From Pelosinus sp. UFO1 (lineage in GTDB: Bacteria; Bacillota; Negativicutes; DSM-13327): a DNA stretch of 64,000 nucleotides. The stretch is from the NCBI RefSeq assembly GCF_000725345.1, contig NZ_CP008852.1, forward strand, positions 248,001-312,000, read 5' to 3'. Below the pieces are notes generated by a model. The model worked only from the letters and a program-made list of their open reading frames with translations. It ran no database searches and was not told the DNA's origin. Of this stretch, positions 42,602 to 51,900 are shown piece after piece (the stretch's first letter is position 1; each line of letters starts with the position of its first letter). The translations under genes and the position numbers were made by a program.

Positions 42602-44211
42602 TGTCAGAGCGGGGCTACGTTATATCAACCAAAACAAATCTTGCTGCATTAGATGATCAGAGTTATGACGTTATCGTCATTGGTGCAGGGATTGCCGGAA
42701 TGACAGTTGCCTTGTCTTTGGATCCTAAACTTAAGGTGGCCCTTGTTAGTAAGGAATCAACTCAGGAAAGCAGTACTTATAAAGCCCAAGGGGGGATGGC
42801 GATTCCGCTAGGGGTTGATGACAGCTTAGAAGAACACATTGCAGATACCCTTAGAGTAGGCAGAGGGTTATGCCATGAGCCAGCAGTAGAGGCTACAGTA
42901 AGAGAAGCACCCGCTGCATTAGAATTCTTACAGTCCCTTGGTGCTAATTTCAATCAAGGAGAAGACGGGCTGTATTTAGGCAGGGAAGCAGGTCATTCTC
43001 ACCACCGAATTGTGCATTATTATGATTCAACGGGGCGTCATATTGCAGAGACTATGATAAAGCGAATTGAAATACAGGAAAATATAAAGCAACTTGATCA
43101 ATGTTTTTTAGTGGATCTGTTGACGAAACAGAATCAGTGCTATGGTTGCATTGTTCTCAATTCTGGGCGGTTAGTTACACTTCGTGCCCAAGCCATTGTA
43201 ATGGCTACAGGAGGGTATAACGGTATATTTGCCCGTTCTACCAATAGCATTTCTGCAAATGGGGATGGCCTTGCTGCAGCCTATCGAGCAGGGGCTGCAA
43301 TTTCGGATATGGAATTTGTTCAGTTTCATCCGACGTCCTTTAAGACATTATCGGGAGAAATATTTTTATTAACAGAAGCACTCCGGGGAGAGGGGGCTAT
43401 GCTGCGTAATGCAGCAGGGGAGCGATTTATGTTTTCTTATCATGCCGACGGTGAACTGGCTCCCCGGGATGAGGTTTCTAGGGCCATCGTCACTGAACTG
43501 CAATCTAACAATAAGGATGCTGTATATCTAGATACAAGGCATCTTGGAAAAGGCTATTTAAGCGATCGGTTTCGACAAATCTATGCCGAATTATTGGAAA
43601 ACGGCTATTGCATGGAAAAAGATATCATTCCTATAGCCCCGGCAGCCCACTATACGATTGGTGGTATAGCTACAAATCTTTGGGGCCAGACGACATTATC
43701 ACATTTATTTGCGTGCGGAGAAGTAGCAGCGACAGGTGTCCACGGTGCCAATCGTCTTGCTAGCAATTCCTTACTAGAGGGCGTTGTTTTTGGAAGACGA
43801 GTTGCCCAGGTTATTAATCAGGACTTTCCTGTCAGTCATCTCATTGATAGGGGAGTTGCTCTAGAAGGAGACACAGTGCGATATAGGTGCGATACTAAGA
43901 AGTTAGGAATTATTTTAGACCGAGTAGCAGGAGTGGTGCGTAAGGGAGATGCCATGAGTTTACTGCTTATAAAGTTACAGGAAGAAGTAGAAGGTCCTAG
44001 TTCTTGCCTTACTCATATCCAGGGATATCAAGAAAATAATGCCTGTCAGTTGGCAGAATTAGTGTTAAGAGCAGCTTTGCTTAGGTGTGAGAGTAGGGGC
44101 ACACATTATCGGGAAGATTTTCCTGAACGAAAGGATGGGGATTTTTCTAAACATATAACGCAGCAATGGGGAAGGAGAGCTGTTTTCAATGAACAAATTA
44201 GCGTTAGATGA
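42601..44211 (+). CDS. nadB: L-aspartate oxidase
   Basis: 536 residues; its ATG overlaps the nadA stop (TGATG) and GGAGGT lies upstream. FAD-binding GAGIAG (28-33), substrate-site segments TYKAQGGMA and HPTSF, and HGANRLASNSLLE near the end of the flavin domain. It oxidises aspartate to iminoaspartate, passing electrons to fumarate or another acceptor under anaerobic conditions. It supplies NadA directly. Confidence 0.96.
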   Translation: MSERGYVISTKTNLAALDDQSYDVIVIGAGIAGMTVALSLDPKLKVALVSKESTQESSTYKAQGGMAIPLGVDDSLEEHIADTLRVGRGLCHEPAVEATVREAPAALEFLQSLGANFNQGEDGLYLGREAGHSHHRIVHYYDSTGRHIAETMIKRIEIQENIKQLDQCFLVDLLTKQNQCYGCIVLNSGRLVTLRAQAIVMATGGYNGIFARSTNSISANGDGLAAAYRAGAAISDMEFVQFHPTSFKTLSGEIFLLTEALRGEGAMLRNAAGERFMFSYHADGELAPRDEVSRAIVTELQSNNKDAVYLDTRHLGKGYLSDRFRQIYAELLENGYCMEKDIIPIAPAAHYTIGGIATNLWGQTTLSHLFACGEVAATGVHGANRLASNSLLEGVVFGRRVAQVINQDFPVSHLIDRGVALEGDTVRYRCDTKKLGIILDRVAGVVRKGDAMSLLLIKLQEEVEGPSSCLTHIQGYQENNACQLAELVLRAALLRCESRGTHYREDFPERKDGDFSKHITQQWGRRAVFNEQISVR

Positions 44212-45019
44212 TCTGCTGCACAGATCCTTGCTAGAAGATATCGGTTTTGGCGACATTACCAGTGAGGCTATTTTTAATGAAAGTCATACATCGCAAGGAT
44301 TTCTTCTGGCGAAGCAAAATCTTGTTTTGGCGGGAATGGAAGTGTTTTCTCGTGTTTTTGCCTTGTTGGATGATCAAATTCAAATAAGTCCTTATTATAC
44401 GGATGGTACTTTGGTGCCAGCAGGAGAAAAAATAGCAAGTATGGCAGGGAATACTCGTTCCTTATTGGCAGGGGAAAGAGTTGCTCTTAATTTGTTACAG
44501 CGAATGTCAGGAATAGCAACCCATACCAGACGATATGTTGAGGCATTGAATGGCTTTCCTACGATTATCGTAGATACACGTAAAACTACGCCTGGTTTAC
44601 GCATGTTAGAAAAATATGCTGTAACGGTTGGTGGTGGGAAGAATCACCGTTATGGGCTAGATTCTATGGTATTAATAAAAGATAATCATATCAAAGCAGC
44701 AGGAGGTATCACTGCAGCAGTACAGCTTGTACGCAGTCAAGGTACGTGTTTTAGAAAAATCGAAGTTGAGGTTGAAAATTTGCTGCAGGTGCAAGAAGCA
44801 TTAGTAGTAGGGGCAGATATTATTATGCTAGACAATATGCATATCAATATGATAGAGCAAGCTGTAGAGATGATTGCTGGGAAAGCCTTAATTGAAGTTT
44901 CAGGAAATGTGGTGTTAGCTAGAGCAGCAGAATTGGCTGCTGCTGGTGTTGACATTATCTCAAGTGGTGAATTGACTCATTCTGTAAAGACAGCTGATAT
45001 AAGCATGAGATTGGTATAA
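44189..45019 (+). CDS. nadC: Nicotinate-nucleotide diphosphorylase (quinolinate phosphoribosyltransferase)
   Basis: 276 residues, start overlapping nadB by 23 bp with GGAAGGAG upstream. Family motifs ERVALNLLQRMSGIAT, VDTRKTTPGLR, KNHRYGLDSMVLIKDNH and EVEVENL. It turns quinolinate and PRPP into nicotinate mononucleotide with release of CO2. Completes the nadABC set. Confidence 0.96.
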   Translation: MNKLALDDLLHRSLLEDIGFGDITSEAIFNESHTSQGFLLAKQNLVLAGMEVFSRVFALLDDQIQISPYYTDGTLVPAGEKIASMAGNTRSLLAGERVALNLLQRMSGIATHTRRYVEALNGFPTIIVDTRKTTPGLRMLEKYAVTVGGGKNHRYGLDSMVLIKDNHIKAAGGITAAVQLVRSQGTCFRKIEVEVENLLQVQEALVVGADIIMLDNMHINMIEQAVEMIAGKALIEVSGNVVLARAAELAAAGVDIISSGELTHSVKTADISMRLV

Positions 45020-45023
45020 AAAA

Positions 45024-45067
45024 TAAGAAACAGCCCTTCCATCACATAATGGAAAGGGCTGTTTCTT
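45024..45067 (+). terminator. Terminator of the nad operon
   Basis: Stem AAGAAACAGCCC-TTCCAT / ATGGAA-GGGCTGTTTCTT with one bulged A. The U-tract is short. Confidence 0.82.
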
Positions 45068-45308
45068 AAAGGGAAAATGCTATTTAAGCCAATATAAGGA
45101 GGACTATATTACATAATATGAATATCTTTCGAAAATGTGATAGATTACGCTAATTATTTTTCTGCCCCAGGAAAATTTGGCTTTATGTTTACGACAAAGG
45201 TTACGGCACCAACTGCTGCAGTAGTTGATATTCATTATCAATTTTGTTGGCGAAAAAACCTAGAGCAAAAGTGGCTGATTTAAAAAGTTGATACAAGTAA
45301 AAGTAGGC

Positions 45309-45369
45309 TTGACAAAAAATGGGTGGGTAATTATAATGATTACGTTGATAATGATTATTAAGATCATTA
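45309..45369 (+). promoter_or_regulatory. Sigma-A promoter with Fur box upstream of exbB
   Basis: -35 TTGACA (45309-45314), 17 bp spacer, -10 TATAAT (45332-45337). A Fur-box-like sequence TGATAATGATTATTA with ATCATTA (45346-45369) covers the start region, so iron probably represses exbBD-tonB. The stretch 45070-45300 holds no gene. Confidence 0.8.
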
Positions 45370-45431
45370 CATAAGAAAGTGATGACCTAACAGACAACCG
45401 GTAGAAAAAATAGTTTGGAGGCGCAGAAAGA

Positions 45432-46088
45432 GTGACGGAATTGTTAATGCAAAGTATCAATTTGTTCTATAAAGGCGGACCTGTTATGTATCTTCTCGTG
45501 ATGTGCTCCTTGGGTGTAGTTGCCATTACAGTGGAACGTTTTTTATATTACCGACATGCTGCTTTAAATATGCAGAAGTTCCAGGTTAATCTACAGCCAC
45601 TACTGGCGAACCAGCACGTTGAGGATGCTGTGCTATTGTGTGAGAATACAAAGGCAGTTGTAGGAATAGTAACAGCTCAAGGGTTATATGCGTATCAACG
45701 GGGAAGCAGTATAGATACTGCTATGGAAAGTGCCGCCATGTTGGCTGCTGCCCGCTTGCGTGAGAATCTCAATTATTTGAGCGCGATTGTTACATTGGCG
45801 CCACTACTTGGACTATTAGGAACAGTGGTTGGCATGATTAATTCTTTTAGTGTATTTAATATTCAAGCTGGGCAGCCAATGGCAATTACTGGCGGTGTCG
45901 GAGAGGCACTGGTGGCAACGGCTACAGGACTGTCTGTCGCAGTGATGGCCTTAGTTTCTCATACTTATTTTTCTCAGCGATTGGATGGATTGATCACCGA
46001 TGTGGAACAAGGGATTGCTATGGTCCTTACTTATTTACGGACTCCAGTAAATGGGAAGATGAAGAGGGAAGCACATGAAATTGCGTAA
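45432..46088 (+). CDS. exbB: ExbB/TolQ family proton channel protein
   Basis: 218 residues, GTG start ten bases after GGAGG. Three membrane spans; MotA/TolQ/ExbB domain with LAPLLGLLGTVVGMINSF (~131-148) and GEALVATATGLSVAV. With ExbD it forms the proton channel that powers TonB. The following gene overlaps by 14 bp. Confidence 0.95.
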   Translation: MTELLMQSINLFYKGGPVMYLLVMCSLGVVAITVERFLYYRHAALNMQKFQVNLQPLLANQHVEDAVLLCENTKAVVGIVTAQGLYAYQRGSSIDTAMESAAMLAAARLRENLNYLSAIVTLAPLLGLLGTVVGMINSFSVFNIQAGQPMAITGGVGEALVATATGLSVAVMALVSHTYFSQRLDGLITDVEQGIAMVLTYLRTPVNGKMKREAHEIA

Positions 46089-46485
46089 TTTACGGCTAGA
46101 CAATCAACCGCAACTAATGATTATCCCGATGATTGATATCATTTTCTTTTTGCTAGTATTTTTTATGATGAGTACTTTATCTATGGTGGAACAGCGGGCC
46201 ATTCCCGTAAATTTACCCCAAGCCGCCGCGTCCTTGCAGGATATGCAGCATAACACAGCCATTACCGTTATGCAGGATGGTAATGTTATGTTTGATCAGG
46301 AAACAATTCCTTTAAACTTGCTTGGGAAAAGGGCTAAAACTGCATTATTGCAGCAGCCCGAAAATGTATTTGTGCTAAGAGCTGATAAACAGACGGAGTA
46401 TGAAAAAGTAGTCGCTGCATTAGATGAACTAAAGGCCGCGGGCGCTCGTCGAATATCGATAGCGACGGAACGGAAAGTGAGGTAG
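46075..46485 (+). CDS. exbD: ExbD/TolR family protein
   Basis: 136 residues. One N-terminal membrane span containing the essential aspartate (PMIDIIFFLLVFF, Asp21), then a periplasmic domain. Partner of ExbB in the energy-transducing complex. Confidence 0.95.
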   Translation: MKLRNLRLDNQPQLMIIPMIDIIFFLLVFFMMSTLSMVEQRAIPVNLPQAAASLQDMQHNTAITVMQDGNVMFDQETIPLNLLGKRAKTALLQQPENVFVLRADKQTEYEKVVAALDELKAAGARRISIATERKVR

Positions 46486-46491
46486 GAAATC

Positions 46492-47124
46492 ATGTCTTAT
46501 ACGGTCCGTTGGCGCAAAGCGATTGCACTGTCGGTTTTTTTGCACATTTTTTTGGGTGCGGCAGTTGGTTACATGACGGTTAGGCTAACCCCTCCACCGC
46601 CCCCCGATGAACAAGTTATTGAGCTAGATATGGCGGCTGCCTTGCCCGATGCTGGTCCAGCAGAGACTGAACCAGAAGTTGCATTGCCAAGTACGCCTTT
46701 ACCGGAAGTATTGCCACCAGAGGAACTTCCGCCTGTAGAGCCCCCGCCTGCAATTACTGAAGATATAGTAGATTCTGAGCCAGTACCAATCAAGGAAATA
46801 CCGGCAGAAAAAGATATACCCGCTCCTGTAAGCAGTAGTAAACGCAGTGCGATGGGAACACCACCGATTGTGTTAGTACGGGCTAATCCAATAAACCCGC
46901 CTGAATTAGATGAAGTTGGACGTAAAGTAGTGGTGGTGCTCAGAATGCAAATTCTGGAGAACGGATCACCCGGAAAGATTTCTGTTGCTGTTCCATCGGG
47001 ATATAAGAGCATTAATGACGCAGCTATAGCAGCTGCGAAGAAATGGCACTTTGAGCCAGCGAAGGATCGTGAAGGAAGACCAATGGTTTGTTCTACTATT
47101 TTATCAATTCCTTTTATCCCCTAA
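46492..47124 (+). CDS. tonB: TonB family energy transducer
   Basis: 210 residues: N-terminal membrane anchor (AIALSVFLHIFLGAAVGYM), Pro/Glu-rich periplasmic spacer (PPPPPDEQ, then many PxE units, ~33-115), and a TonB C-terminal domain (~125-210; NGSPGKISVAVPSG, AAIAAAKKWHFEPAKDREG). It passes energy to outer-membrane receptors, which shows that the cell has an outer membrane. No receptor gene is in the window. Confidence 0.92.
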   Translation: MSYTVRWRKAIALSVFLHIFLGAAVGYMTVRLTPPPPPDEQVIELDMAAALPDAGPAETEPEVALPSTPLPEVLPPEELPPVEPPPAITEDIVDSEPVPIKEIPAEKDIPAPVSSSKRSAMGTPPIVLVRANPINPPELDEVGRKVVVVLRMQILENGSPGKISVAVPSGYKSINDAAIAAAKKWHFEPAKDREGRPMVCSTILSIPFIP

Positions 47125-47190
47125 GTAAGAGCTTGTGCTAAAGTGAATTTGAGTAGCAATAAAAAATATATAATAATGGATTTCTACATC

Positions 47191-47246
47191 TTGACAATGT
47201 TGCAGTTTCGTATTATTCTTTCCATGTGAGAATGATTATTAATATC
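47191..47246 (+). promoter_or_regulatory. Promoter with Fur-box-like sequence upstream of the FTR1 gene
   Basis: -35 TTGACA (47191-47196), 17 bp spacer, -10 TATTCT (47214-47219), followed by GAGAATGATTATTAATATC (47228-47246), similar to the Fur box before exbB. Confidence 0.65.
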
Positions 47247-47305
47247 AAATTATGGTAATGACCTTTTAAAAAATAAAAGTCATTTTGTTCCTAGTGTTTG
47301 AAATG

Positions 47306-47358
47306 TTTTCACCTCGTTTAATGATAATGAAATCCACTATCATTAAACGAGGTGAAAA
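47306..47358. promoter_or_regulatory. 21 bp perfect inverted repeat before the FTR1 start
   Basis: Arms start TTTTCACCTCGTTTAATGAT (47306) and end at 47358, with an 11-base loop. No U-tract. The ribosome binding site of the FTR1 gene follows within a few bases. It may be an RNA structure controlling translation or a double operator: the inner part TAATGATAATGA / TATCATTA is Fur-like. Confidence 0.7.
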
Positions 47359-47378
47359 AGATGGAAGGAGGTGAGAAT

Positions 47379-48569
47379 ATGCGTAAATGGTTATTGGTCT
47401 TTTGTGCAATTATAGTACTAACCATTGGACAGGGGCTAGCTTTAGCTGCGCCGCAATGGAATGCTGTAGTTGATCGTATTGAGCAAACAATGAACCAGTC
47501 CCTTGTTGTACATAAGAGTGGAGATACTGTTACAGCCAAGAAAATGGTGAACGACGCTTATTATGGGACGTATGAGAAAGACGGCTTGGAAAAGGCGGTA
47601 AACTCTACTGTTTCTGCCAAACGAGCCAATTTGACTGAGTACAAGTTCAGTACGATCAAAAAGTTAATGACTAACCAGGCGCCTGAGGCACAAATCAAAA
47701 AACAAATTGATGAATTAATTGCGATGATGCGTGAAGACGTTGGGCAAATGAGTAGTGGTGGCAAACAGCATGATTCTTGGGCAACTTTTTGGCCTGCCTT
47801 TCTTATTCTGGTCCGCGAAGGTGTTGAGGCAATTTTAGTTATTGCGGCCATTATTGCTTATCTGATTAAATCGGGCAATGGTGAAAAAACGAGAATAATT
47901 TATAATTATTCAGCGGGGGCGGTGGTGGCAAGTTTTGTAACGGCTATCTTATTCCGTTCTGCGATCAGTATCAGTGGTGCTAGTCAAGAGATTATGGAAG
48001 GCGTGACAATGTGGCTTGCAGTATTTGTCCTTTTTTCCGTCAGTCATTGGATGCGCAGCAAGTCAGATGAGAAGTCTTGGGGTAACTATATTGAAGGCAA
48101 GGTAAAAAGTTCATTAAGCAGCGGTAACACTTTATCTTTGGGGGTTGCGTCGTTTTTAGCGGTATACCGTGAGGGAGCTGAACTTGTTTTGTTCTATCAA
48201 GCGTTATTTAATGATGCTGGTGATGATATGCATATGATTTGGCTGGGATTTGGTTTGGGATGTATTGCTTTAGTTGCGATTTTTGCATTGATCCGTTATG
48301 GCAGTTTAAAAATGCCAATCAAGCCTTTTTTTCAGGGCACCAGTATTTTGATGTGTGTTATGGCACTTAGTTTTGCTGGTACCGGAGTGAGCAAGCTGCA
48401 AGAAGGTGGCATCGTTGACGTTACTCTTATAAATGGGATGCCAATGTTTGATCTATTAGGAATTTATCCGACTTTGGAAACTCTATTGCCGCAAATTCTT
48501 CTATTAACAATGATTATTGGAAATGTGATGTATCAAAAAAGAAAAAAACTTAAGGAGGTCGTATCGTGA
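47379..48569 (+). CDS. FTR1 family iron permease with N-terminal extracytoplasmic domain
   Basis: 396 residues from ATG after GGAGGTGAG. Signal peptide (cleavage near ALA-AP, residue ~23), an extracytoplasmic helical domain (~25-130), then about seven membrane spans with the two iron-transfer motifs REGVE (146-150) and REGAE (264-268). Imports ferric iron after periplasmic redox handling. Stop overlaps the P19-like gene. Confidence 0.93.
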   Translation: MRKWLLVFCAIIVLTIGQGLALAAPQWNAVVDRIEQTMNQSLVVHKSGDTVTAKKMVNDAYYGTYEKDGLEKAVNSTVSAKRANLTEYKFSTIKKLMTNQAPEAQIKKQIDELIAMMREDVGQMSSGGKQHDSWATFWPAFLILVREGVEAILVIAAIIAYLIKSGNGEKTRIIYNYSAGAVVASFVTAILFRSAISISGASQEIMEGVTMWLAVFVLFSVSHWMRSKSDEKSWGNYIEGKVKSSLSSGNTLSLGVASFLAVYREGAELVLFYQALFNDAGDDMHMIWLGFGLGCIALVAIFALIRYGSLKMPIKPFFQGTSILMCVMALSFAGTGVSKLQEGGIVDVTLINGMPMFDLLGIYPTLETLLPQILLLTMIIGNVMYQKRKKLKEVVS

Positions 48570-49114
48570 GAAAATTTTTATCTATGACTTTTATTACTTT
48601 ATTGGCATTGTTCGTATCAGTAGGGCAATCCTTTGCCGCTGGTTTCCAGGAATATCCTATTGGTGATGATGTTGAAGTGCCTCAAGCAGGGTTTAAAGTT
48701 GCTGTTGTTTATTTTCAGCCGATATCAATGGAACCAGCTGGAATGGGGTTAACACCTGCTAAATCGGATATTCATCTTGAAACGGATATTGCTGCGATTG
48801 AAGGCAACAATACAGGTTTTGGTGTTGCTGAATGGATTCCTTATTTGACTGTACATTATAAATTAACTAAAAAAGGTACTGGTGAAGTTATCGAAGGCAA
48901 CCTTATGCCAATGAATGCTTCTGATGGACCTCACTATGGAGCAAATGTGAAAATGAAGGGTGCCGGTACATATGATGTAGCGTTTACGATTGATAGTCCT
49001 CTTCGTCAGAATTACATGCTGCATGTTGACAAAGAAACTGGTGTTGAAGGCCGTTTCTGGGAAAAACCAATTGTTCTACATTGGGATTTTGACTATATTC
49101 CTAGAAGTTGGTAA
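48566..49114 (+). CDS. P19/Tpd-type periplasmic iron-transport protein
   Basis: 182 residues, GTG start after GGAGGTCG. Signal peptide ending SFA (residue ~24). The mature part matches the P19/FetP iron transporter family: YFQPISMEPAGMG, KSDIHLETDI, NLMPMNASDGPHYGANV and YMLHVDKETG, which supply the His and Met residues of the metal sites. It hands iron to the FTR1 permease. Confidence 0.92.
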   Translation: MRKFLSMTFITLLALFVSVGQSFAAGFQEYPIGDDVEVPQAGFKVAVVYFQPISMEPAGMGLTPAKSDIHLETDIAAIEGNNTGFGVAEWIPYLTVHYKLTKKGTGEVIEGNLMPMNASDGPHYGANVKMKGAGTYDVAFTIDSPLRQNYMLHVDKETGVEGRFWEKPIVLHWDFDYIPRSW

Positions 49115-49123
49115 AAAACTAGC

Positions 49124-49155
49124 GGTCCGGGGATGATTTCCCGGACCTTTTTTAT
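49124..49155 (+). terminator. Terminator after the P19-like gene
   Basis: 8 bp GC-rich stem GGTCCGGG / CCCGGACC, then T6. It may reduce, rather than stop, transcription into the rest of the iron genes. Confidence 0.88.
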
Positions 49156-49213
49156 AAATCAAGACGTAGATAATCTTTTATATTCTGCAATTTTAAATTG
49201 CACCTTTATTAGG

Positions 49214-49235
49214 CTTGGCGCGAGCCAAGTTTTCT
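49214..49235 (+). terminator. Small hairpin like the end of element A
   Basis: CTTGGC-GCGA-GCCAAG then TTTTCT. Only the last hairpin of element A is matched; the rest is absent. Confidence 0.5.
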
Positions 49236-49333
49236 AGATTTTAATGAATGCATATACTGCCTTTACTACTGATAAGGCAATTTTTGGCCATTGTTTTCGG
49301 GTGCAATAGAAAACTTGGTGAAAGGAGAACAAT

Positions 49334-50596
49334 ATGCTACAAAGTGTGCTACAAAATCTCATTCCCGTTATGCAAAATATGATTATGGCTGTTATACCAT
49401 TAGCCATGCTGTTGGCTTTGACAGGCAAGGATCAGTCAGGGACTGTTAAAAAACGGATCTGGCGGGGAATTCTTTGGGGACTGGCTGGTGCTGCTTTCAT
49501 TGCAACTGTAAAGTTAGGCACAAAAGCCGTGAAGCGTGAAGTGTATGAAAGTTTGGTTCTTGTAGTGGGGCTCGCTGGCGAGACGTTGCTATTAGGTATT
49601 TTTTTATGGAATAACAAACGTGGGGCTATTTTAGAGAAATACAAACTGCTAGGAGTTACTAGCTGTGTTGTTGCGATAACCGCGCTGTTGTATCATGGTC
49701 TGGAATTGTTTCTTTTTCCCGTTGATTTAATTACTTATACGAATGAATTGATCAGCCTGGAGTTTCTCATGAAAGTTATTGGCTTTTTGTTAGGGCTGCT
49801 TTTGACTTGGTTGACCGGTTTGGCAATCTTACGAGCAGCAAGCGTATTATCGTCTCGGGCAATTGGTAATATTCTTGCTGCTCAGCTTGTTGTCATCATG
49901 GCAAAGCAAGTTCTTGTAGTTGCGCAGGTGATGATGGTAAGAAAGATTTTGCTGACTAGTAAAGGTATGATGCCTTTTATGGGACCTTTGATTAATCATC
50001 AAATCTGGTTTTTATATTTGCTGCTTGCTGTTACGGTAATTTTGCCAATTGCTTTGATCTTGCAGCGCAAGCCGGCAAAACCTGAGGGACTCAATCCTGC
50101 TCAGTATCGAAAAATATTGATTACGGCGCGTAAAAAAATGCGCTGGAGCGGTGCCGTGGCCTTGGGTTTGTTAGTTATTTGTCTTTTTTCAACGGTTGGT
50201 ATGGTATATGCCGATCAAAAAACGGAGATTATTCCTGCAGTACCGATGGCTGCTGAGGACGGACAGATTCGAATTCCTTTAGAAAAAGTTGATGATGGAC
50301 ATTTGCACCGCTTTTCCTATCAGTCATCAACAGGTGAGGTTGTGCGGTTTATTGTCATTAAGAAGAGTGGTTCGGCTTACGGCGTAGGCTTAGATGCTTG
50401 TGAAATTTGCGGCGTAACAGGTTATTTTGAACGTGACAATCAGGTGGTTTGCGTACTTTGTGATGTTGTTATGAATACAGCTACTATTGGTTTTAAGGGC
50501 GGCTGTAATCCGATTCCTCTGGAATACAAGGTTGCTGAGGGAAAAATGATAGTACCAGTAGATGGATTGGAAAAAGAAAAGAATCGATTCAAGTAA
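49334..50596 (+). CDS. DUF2318 (Fe-S-containing) membrane protein of the iron uptake system
   Basis: 420 residues, AAAGGAG before ATG. Six to seven membrane spans (~10-300), then a C-terminal DUF2318 domain with a Cys cluster: CEICG and CVLCD plus GGCNPIP (~355-395). In comparable bacteria (Campylobacter FTR1-P19 locus) this protein accompanies FTR1, FtsX-like permeases and an ABC ATPase; it probably carries electrons across or at the membrane. Directly followed by the permease gene. Confidence 0.88.
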   Translation: MLQSVLQNLIPVMQNMIMAVIPLAMLLALTGKDQSGTVKKRIWRGILWGLAGAAFIATVKLGTKAVKREVYESLVLVVGLAGETLLLGIFLWNNKRGAILEKYKLLGVTSCVVAITALLYHGLELFLFPVDLITYTNELISLEFLMKVIGFLLGLLLTWLTGLAILRAASVLSSRAIGNILAAQLVVIMAKQVLVVAQVMMVRKILLTSKGMMPFMGPLINHQIWFLYLLLAVTVILPIALILQRKPAKPEGLNPAQYRKILITARKKMRWSGAVALGLLVICLFSTVGMVYADQKTEIIPAVPMAAEDGQIRIPLEKVDDGHLHRFSYQSSTGEVVRFIVIKKSGSAYGVGLDACEICGVTGYFERDNQVVCVLCDVVMNTATIGFKGGCNPIPLEYKVAEGKMIVPVDGLEKEKNRFK

Positions 50597-50609
50597 GGGA
50601 GGATGAGTC

Positions 50610-51893
50610 ATGTTTTGGCAGATGCTAAAGGGAGCTCTGGTAAGACAGAGCCGGAAAATGTTTATGGTAGCAATTACCATTGCGTTAGGTGTTTCGCTGA
50701 CAACAGCCATGCTCAATGTGATGTTAGATGTGGGAGACAAGGTTAATCGAGAGTTGAAGGCTTACGGGGCAAATATTACGGTTACTCCCCGTGCAGCCTC
50801 CGTGTTGCGGGATATTTATGGACTGGAAAGCGGTCCCGGTGGGGCCGGGCAGTATTTACAGGAAGCCGATGTTGGTAAGTTGAAGACTATTTTCTGGGCT
50901 AATAACATTGTTGGATTTGCGCCATCGTTGGAAACTAAGGCTGTTGCTGGAACAGGAGATGTGACAGTAGTAGGTACTTGGTTTAATCGTCAACTGGAGC
51001 TGCCAACCGGGGAAGTAGTGGAAACTGGTATTAAAGAATTAAAATCATGGTGGACTGTAGAGGGAAATTGGGTCAGTGATACGGACATTAACAGTGCCAT
51101 GGTAGGTTCTACGTTAGCTCGTAAATTAGGTATCCATACTGGTGATACCGTGGAATTGGTCTTACCTGGAGATAGTCGACGAGAAAAAGTAACGGTACAA
51201 GGCCTTTTTAATAGTGGTGGTCCTGAAGATGAGCAAATTTTTGTAACGCTACCTTTCCTGCAAAAAGCTCTGAATCTAGAGGGAAAGGTCGGTAAAATAG
51301 AAGTAAGTGCGATTACAACACCTGAGAATGATTTGGCGCGTAAAGCGGCACATGACCCACAAAGTCTTTCATTAAAAGATTGGGAAACATGGTATTGTAC
51401 CGCTTATGTAAGTTCCATTGCTTACCAGATTGAAGAAGCTGTGAGTGGTTCTCGGGCAAAACCAGTTCGGCAAGTTGCTGAATCAGAGGGAACAATTTTG
51501 CAAAAAACCCAGTTACTCATGCTTTTGATTACGGTGCTTAGCTTAGCAGGATCTGCTTTAGGAATTTCTAACCTGCTAACAGCTAATATGATGGAACGAA
51601 GCCGTGAATTTGGTTTGCTCAAGGCATTAGGAGCAACCGATGGAGATGTATTATTACTAACCCTTACTGAAATTACCTTGACCGGTCTGGCTGGTGGTGT
51701 AGCAGGTTACTTTTTAGGCTTAGGCTTTGCCCAGATTATTGGTCAAAATGTTTTTGGTTCAGCTGTGGCGATTAATATGATGGTTATTCCATGGGTTATT
51801 TTATCCGTAATTTTAATTACTTTGGTCGGTAGTCTTCCGGCTATACGAATGCTTTTATCGCTGCGTCCGGCAGCAGTACTTCATGGCAGGTGA
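50610..51893 (+). CDS. FtsX/MacB-type ABC permease 1
   Basis: 427 residues: one N-terminal span (~17-37), a large extracytoplasmic MacB-like domain (~38-300), and three C-terminal spans (FtsX domain). GAIN-region motif ERSREFGLLKALGATDGDV before the coupling helix. Forms the membrane part of an ABC complex with the next gene. Not a classical importer; such complexes act as mechanotransmitters. Confidence 0.9.
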   Translation: MFWQMLKGALVRQSRKMFMVAITIALGVSLTTAMLNVMLDVGDKVNRELKAYGANITVTPRAASVLRDIYGLESGPGGAGQYLQEADVGKLKTIFWANNIVGFAPSLETKAVAGTGDVTVVGTWFNRQLELPTGEVVETGIKELKSWWTVEGNWVSDTDINSAMVGSTLARKLGIHTGDTVELVLPGDSRREKVTVQGLFNSGGPEDEQIFVTLPFLQKALNLEGKVGKIEVSAITTPENDLARKAAHDPQSLSLKDWETWYCTAYVSSIAYQIEEAVSGSRAKPVRQVAESEGTILQKTQLLMLLITVLSLAGSALGISNLLTANMMERSREFGLLKALGATDGDVLLLTLTEITLTGLAGGVAGYFLGLGFAQIIGQNVFGSAVAINMMVIPWVILSVILITLVGSLPAIRMLLSLRPAAVLHGR

Positions 51894-51900
51894 TAAAAAG

